Positions 8,001-10,482 of a DNA stretch of 10,482 bases are shown here, in pieces. The notes under the pieces were generated by a model. It had not been told where the DNA came from. It made no database searches and saw nothing but the letters and a program-made list of their open reading frames with translations. Position 1 is the first letter of the stretch. Each line of letters begins with the position of its first letter. The position numbers and the translations under genes were made by a program. The stretch comes from Cerioporus squamosus (Eukaryota > Basidiomycota > Agaricomycetes > Polyporales > Polyporaceae), in assembly GCA_022592435.1 (NCBI GenBank), contig JABYQS010000966.1:1-10482 (forward strand), read 5' to 3'.

Positions 8001-9000
8001 CCTTCGACATCTTCTTCAGCTCCTTCGAGTACCACGGCTTCGCATACGGTGATACCACCTTCGCCGGTACCTCCTTCTGAATCGTTGCCTGTAACGCTTC
8101 TGTCAGCGAGTCAAGGGCAGCATCGAGATCGACTTCAGTGTGTATGTGGGGGACCGACGGTCGCGCCTCCAGCTCATCCTCCAGCGTCTTGTTGAAGGAC
8201 TGCCAATCGACCATGCGGAAGTTTCGAGTCTCGCGCTTCGCCGCCTCCTCGAGTCGGGCATCGAAGACTGTCTCAATGGGAAAATGGTCAGCGTTGATAG
8301 GTGTGCGCGCAGGGAAAACTCGGCAGCTCATAAGTGACTCCACCAGCCCCGTGGTACAGAAGACGTTGTCGGGTCTTGTGAGGTTCTTCGAGCCCATCGC
8401 ACGCAAGGTCGGGACGCCCGGGGCAAGGGCCATCTCCATCTCCTGGTCTGCCAGCCTGTTCAGCAGGGTCTGAGCGCGTCGGTCCGCATCTGGTGTAAAC
8501 AGGTGATGGTTCCGCTCCTCGTCCCACTTCGCATTGTGCCGATTGAAGTCGCCCAGCCAGATCACCTCGCATCGCCTCCCCTGTGCCTCCAGAGCCGTCC
8601 GCTGCCTCCTGGTCGATCGCGCCATGACTTCGAGGGTGTCGTCGCTGTGCTGGTCCAGGTAGAGATTGTACAACAGAACCGTCGCGTCCCCGCAACGCAG
8701 CGAGACCGCGGTCACATCCGGCTCTTCAAGCGGGATGGCAGCCCAAGCGTTTGTCGACAGCCGTTTGCTGACCAGGATAACAGACCGCACGCGTGAAGAC
8801 GAGTCGTGGTGCTTGTGTGGATAGACAACGTGCCAGTGGGCGAGGGCACGAGTGAGCTTCAGGTGGTCGAGATACGGCTCCTGAATGGCGACGAAGTCGT
8901 AGTCGTAGTCCATGAGCGCGTGAATCATCGCCTGCTGTCCATTCAACGACCGATTGACGTTTTGCTGCCAGATCTTGAGGGACCGCAGTTGTTCAGGCAT
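5047..9000 (-). CDS. LINE ORF2: endonuclease, reverse transcriptase, RNase H
   Basis: The replicase of the retroelement, which nicks the target, reverse-transcribes the RNA and degrades RNA in the hybrid. I start it at the ATG at 9000 (1,317 residues), although the frame is open to 9045. An APE-like endonuclease covers about residues 5-250: QNVN (N14), AIQEPYL (E41), GDFN (D151/N153), RPDN (D211), NADH (D238/H239). The reverse transcriptase covers about 470-790: KAPGPDGVPNEVY, FLDIKSAF (D611), GIDQGCPLS, SMDD (D703/D704), FLGVLID. RNase H covers about 995-1130: YSDGS (D1000), YEAEI (E1041), ALDS (D1067), WVPGHMEVDGNEAAD (D1125). A C-terminal zinc motif CPACGEE...H....C lies at 1234-1251. The frame has no break and all expected catalytic residues are there. 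The first residue of the RT motif is Ser-Met-Asp-Asp rather than an aromatic xDD. TGA stop at 5047-5049. Confidence 0.95.
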   Translation of the reverse strand: MPEQLRSLKIWQQNVNRSLNGQQAMIHALMDYDYDFVAIQEPYLDHLKLTRALAHWHVVYPHKHHDSSSRVRSVILVSKRLSTNAWAAIPLEEPDVTAVSLRCGDATVLLYNLYLDQHSDDTLEVMARSTRRQRTALEAQGRRCEVIWLGDFNRHNAKWDEERNHHLFTPDADRRAQTLLNRLADQEMEMALAPGVPTLRAMGSKNLTRPDNVFCTTGLVESLMSCRVFPARTPINADHFPIETVFDARLEEAAKRETRNFRMVDWQSFNKTLEDELEARPSVPHIHTEVDLDAALDSLTEALQATIQKEVPAKVVSPYAKPWYSKELKKMSKEVEALGKVADRFKFDLDHPAHKDYRRARNRYNDAVKYAKKDHWEEWLDKVDKTSIWAAHRFMKKGGTDGGGSRIPTLNARGPDGKPALLSTNDQKGAEFFSTFFLPPGPPPDLPPGFEYPPPKFEFQSVSNAQIDAAIRKLKSFKAPGPDGVPNEVYKHCRETLTPLLGRIFRATFRLHYYPTRWKMSTTVVLRKPGKTDYTVAKAFRPVALLNCVSKILSRCVADVLVYEAERLSLLADYQFGGRPGRTCPDSIHLVTQMVKDAWRTGRVASILFLDIKSAFPAATPSRLFHNMRMRGVPAVIVDWLAVKLEGRLTKLVFDDFESELYQIVSGIDQGCPLSVILYAFYNSDLIDSGDIKNKIVPVGSMDDVAVVAVGDTVGMAHGKLRHFMTRDGGAQTWSCEHNSAFSIDKSAVMNCSRTDKSVGPELSLGNESVPVTNCHPFLGVLIDRQLRFHEQVARAHGKGSSWVAVIRRLAKARHGLALPIVRRLYLAAAVPSMLYAADTFLTPLRKVPGRKKSKGSVGAIRKLGQVQRQALFAMTGAMRSTATDAMEVHADLLPFPLLVDKLCFQAAARMCTLPRTHPLSPHITRTHAKYVQSHRSALHELFGAYGNVVSPKIMEKIAPFRHHPRWKPQHDVEVADSKDAAKESDGEWARRRGVRVYSDGSAIDGGVGAAAILFRPHQRQARVMRLHLGSTAEHTVYEAEIVGTVLGAELLKTERHAPRHPSIALDSTSAIQASDITRPRPGHYLTDLFHDRVAAASRAHECMARVVMRWVPGHMEVDGNEAADEEAKKAARGDSSNLAALPAKLRKALPCSVTAAKRAHLERLKAEAAAKWKQSARGQRIGAIDPSLPSATFLKRSLSLSRRRLGVLIQLRTGHAPLFKHLHRIKRAPSARCPACGEEHESVSHFLLTCPRFAEARYKHIATLGRRCRDLRFLLASDEAEDHLFGFINDTGRLRGTFGRLVEKKDDRQIVWHAPS
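8993..9000 (-). promoter_or_regulatory. ORF1 stop / ORF2 start overlap (ATGCCTGA)
   Basis: The ORF2 ATG (8998-9000) and ORF1 TGA (8993-8995) overlap in eight bases, with ORF2 in a different frame. ORF2's frame is open for 53 nt into ORF1 (to 9045) before a stop. The geometry suits termination-coupled re-initiation, known for the SART1 LINE (UAAUG) and some fungal viruses; ribosomal frameshifting in the overlap is the alternative. Confidence 0.6.
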
Positions 9001-10482
9001 CAGTCGACGAAGACTGGGTTCCCGTCTGCCCTGCAAGCATCTCGGTCAGCGTAGACTGCGTGTACGTCGCCGCACCTGTTCCCTGTGCCGCCTGCCGTGC
9101 CGCTGCCCTCCTCCGTTGTGAAGGACGCGGCCCCGCCGTCTGCCAACCCCCCTGCTGCTCAATCTGCGCGTCCAAGGACCACTGCGTTGCCATCTCGCTC
9201 GGTCCACCATCGTCCACGCGCCGCGGTTGGCGGTCGAGATACAGAGACTCGGGGTCCTGCGTTGGGAAGTACCTGCACTGTAGGTCCGGGTGCCTGTCCA
9301 TCAGCACACGAACCTGGTGCCGGTACGCCGGACACTCCTTGTCCCATGTCGCATGCCCCGGGCGGTCGCAGAGAACGCAACGATACCTGGAATAGTCAGT
9401 AACCTCGCACTCCCTGGTCGTGTGCGACCGCTTCCCACAAGTGCCGCATACGCCCTCCTTCTCCTGGCAGTCCTTCGCTTGATGGCCAAAACGAAGACAC
9501 CTCGCGCAACGGAACGGCTCCGGTAGGCTTCTACGCACGTTCACCCTCCTCCCTCCGACCGTCAGTCGGTTCTTGATTGCCATGTTCGCGCTCTGTGGGT
9601 CTCGGAAAGAAATCAGCGCGTGTGCAACCCTCTGTCCTGGCTTACGCCGCTGCTCCGACTTAATCCACTTCGCCTCGACCACCGACCCCTTCGGCAGGCC
9701 GTTCACCTCCTCGATTATCTCTCCTTCCTCCCCGGGCGTACAGTCCACAGGGACGCACTCCGCCACCACCTTATAGGTGCGCCTCTTCAGCTCAACCCCG
9801 GCCCCCATGCCGGTCGAGAAGGCCAACGCATGTGCGTCCTCGCGCAGCCAATTTGCCATCTCCTCGGTCGGCCATTCCACCACCAGGCCGCCGTTCCTTA
9901 GCACCTCCACCGCCGCCGGCTTCATCCCCACCGGTACCGCCAGACCGTAGTCCTTCTCGAGCATCTCCAACGCCATATGCACCTTTGCCATTATCTCTTT
10001 CACTTGCAGCCTCTGCCCACCATCGGCCTCGAGCGCGACCCCATCCAAGAGCGTCTGCCGTTGCTGCAATCTCGCCTTGCCAAGGGCCCGCTCCTGCTCC
10101 GGGGACCGCTCTCGTGCAGCCCCCATCCTCGCGGCATCCGCGTACATGCTCTCAATTGGAAGCGACTCACCCGATGGTCTCGCCCGCTGCAATTCCGCCG
10201 CCGCCCCTTTTACGCCCTCGCACGTTGCTCCCAGTTTCTCCACTGCACCCTCCAGCGTCTTCTCCATGTTCGTTATCGCCTCCTGCGCGCCCCGCCCAAT
10301 CTCCATCACCGCAATGTCCAGCGTGCGCGCCAGCCTTTCTTCGACGCTGCCGACCAAACGATCCGCGAGCTTGTCGTTCAGCGTCCTATCGTCTATCTCC
10401 TGAGCGTAGTATGCGAGCGCGATGAGGCCTTTCGTCGCCTTCTCGTGAGCCGGGGCGTCGGAGGCGAGCAGCAGGAGACCGG
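8993..10482 (-). CDS. LINE ORF1, gag-like CCHC zinc-knuckle protein (5' partial)
   Basis: The RNA-binding structural protein of the retroelement, expected to coat its RNA in a ribonucleoprotein particle. The frame is open from the right edge of the window to the TGA at 8993, about 495 codons, with no ATG in the first 40 codons, so the true start lies beyond 10482. The N-terminal part is rich in Ala, Glu and Lys and looks helical, possibly coiled-coil (about 10160-10480). The middle (about 9510-9780) resembles an RRM-like fold: YKVVAECVPVD, then HALISFRDPQSANMAI and VGGRRVNVRRSLPEPF. Three zinc knuckles follow at 9332-9508: CARCLRFGHQAKDC and CGTCGKRSHTTREC (both CX2CX4HX4C), and CVLCDRPGHATWDKEC (CX2CX4HX6C). 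The C-terminus is basic and Gln/Thr-rich. RRM plus CCHC is the usual plan for this type of LINE ORF1. The RRM call is by eye and less sure than the knuckles. Confidence 0.9.
   Translation of the reverse strand, partial: GLLLLASDAPAHEKATKGLIALAYYAQEIDDRTLNDKLADRLVGSVEERLARTLDIAVMEIGRGAQEAITNMEKTLEGAVEKLGATCEGVKGAAAELQRARPSGESLPIESMYADAARMGAARERSPEQERALGKARLQQRQTLLDGVALEADGGQRLQVKEIMAKVHMALEMLEKDYGLAVPVGMKPAAVEVLRNGGLVVEWPTEEMANWLREDAHALAFSTGMGAGVELKRRTYKVVAECVPVDCTPGEEGEIIEEVNGLPKGSVVEAKWIKSEQRRKPGQRVAHALISFRDPQSANMAIKNRLTVGGRRVNVRRSLPEPFRCARCLRFGHQAKDCQEKEGVCGTCGKRSHTTRECEVTDYSRYRCVLCDRPGHATWDKECPAYRHQVRVLMDRHPDLQCRYFPTQDPESLYLDRQPRRVDDGGPSEMATQWSLDAQIEQQGGWQTAGPRPSQRRRAAARQAAQGTGAATYTQSTLTEMLAGQTGTQSSSTDA

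Larger units (their letters stand above)
4408..10482 (-). mobile_element. Non-LTR (LINE) retrotransposon, Tad/I-like, 5' end outside window
   Basis: An autonomous retroposon that would copy itself by target-primed reverse transcription. Read on the - strand it has ORF1 (gag-like, runs off the right edge at 10482), ORF2 (9000-5047, endonuclease, reverse transcriptase, RNase H), a 3' UTR of about 0.6 kb, an AATAAA signal (4434-4439) and a short (ATAC)n tail (4408-4425). The two-ORF plan, the CCHC knuckles in ORF1 and an RNase H after the RT fit the Tad clade of fungal LINEs in the I group; the clade is inferred from architecture, not from a tree. There are no LTRs, integrase or protease. Both visible ORFs are unbroken and the key catalytic residues are present, so this may be a young or active copy. 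The 5' UTR, ORF1 start and target-site duplication cannot be seen. Confidence 0.92.

Noticed and set aside
9832..10425. Pro/Ser/Ala-rich open frame of 197 codons on the + strand
   Set aside because: It is antisense to LINE ORF1, with composition typical of a GC-rich shadow frame and no recognisable domain.
1..10482. Search by eye for CRISPR arrays, LTRs, DNA-transposon terminal repeats and rRNA
   Set aside because: No regularly spaced repeats, long direct or inverted terminal repeats or rRNA-like blocks were seen.

Overview
The window looks like nuclear DNA of a filamentous fungus, most likely an Agaricomycete basidiomycete. The evidence is short GT-AG introns of 56-79 bp, many with CTGAY-type branch points near the acceptor, a moderately high GC content, a fungal DUF4604 gene, a heavily interrupted secreted serine carboxypeptidase gene, and a Tad/I-like non-LTR retrotransposon. 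It has no bacterial features: no operons, Shine-Dalgarno sites or CRISPR arrays.

Layout. At 14-659 (+) lies a two-exon gene for a small charged DUF4604 protein. Facing it tail-to-tail, with 84 bp between the stop codons, is an 11-exon gene at 744-3405 (-) for a secreted S10 serine carboxypeptidase with a complete Ser/Asp/His triad. A TATA box lies about 90 nt upstream of its start codon. The stretch 3406-4407 holds the promoter side of this gene and no other gene that I can support. From 4408 to beyond the right edge lies a long, apparently intact non-LTR retrotransposon on the - strand. It consists of a gag-like ORF1 with three CCHC knuckles (5' end outside the window), an ORF2 of 1,317 residues (endonuclease, reverse transcriptase, RNase H, terminal zinc motif), a 3' UTR of about 0.6 kb with an AATAAA signal, and a short (ATAC)n tail.

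How the parts relate. The two host genes converge and probably have overlapping 3' UTRs. The retroelement lies about 1 kb upstream of the carboxypeptidase and points the same way, so its read-through transcripts could enter that gene's promoter region. Its two ORFs overlap by eight bases (ATGCCTGA), which suggests coupled termination and re-initiation.

Main anomaly. Both host genes reconstruct very well except for three single-base losses, all at homopolymer runs (about 281-285, 1213-1216 and 1406-1408), while roughly 5.4 kb of retroelement coding sequence has no break. These could be assembly or sequencing indels or real early pseudogene lesions; the sequence alone cannot decide. I found no clearly novel biological system: the contents are recognisable families, with some details worth checking.
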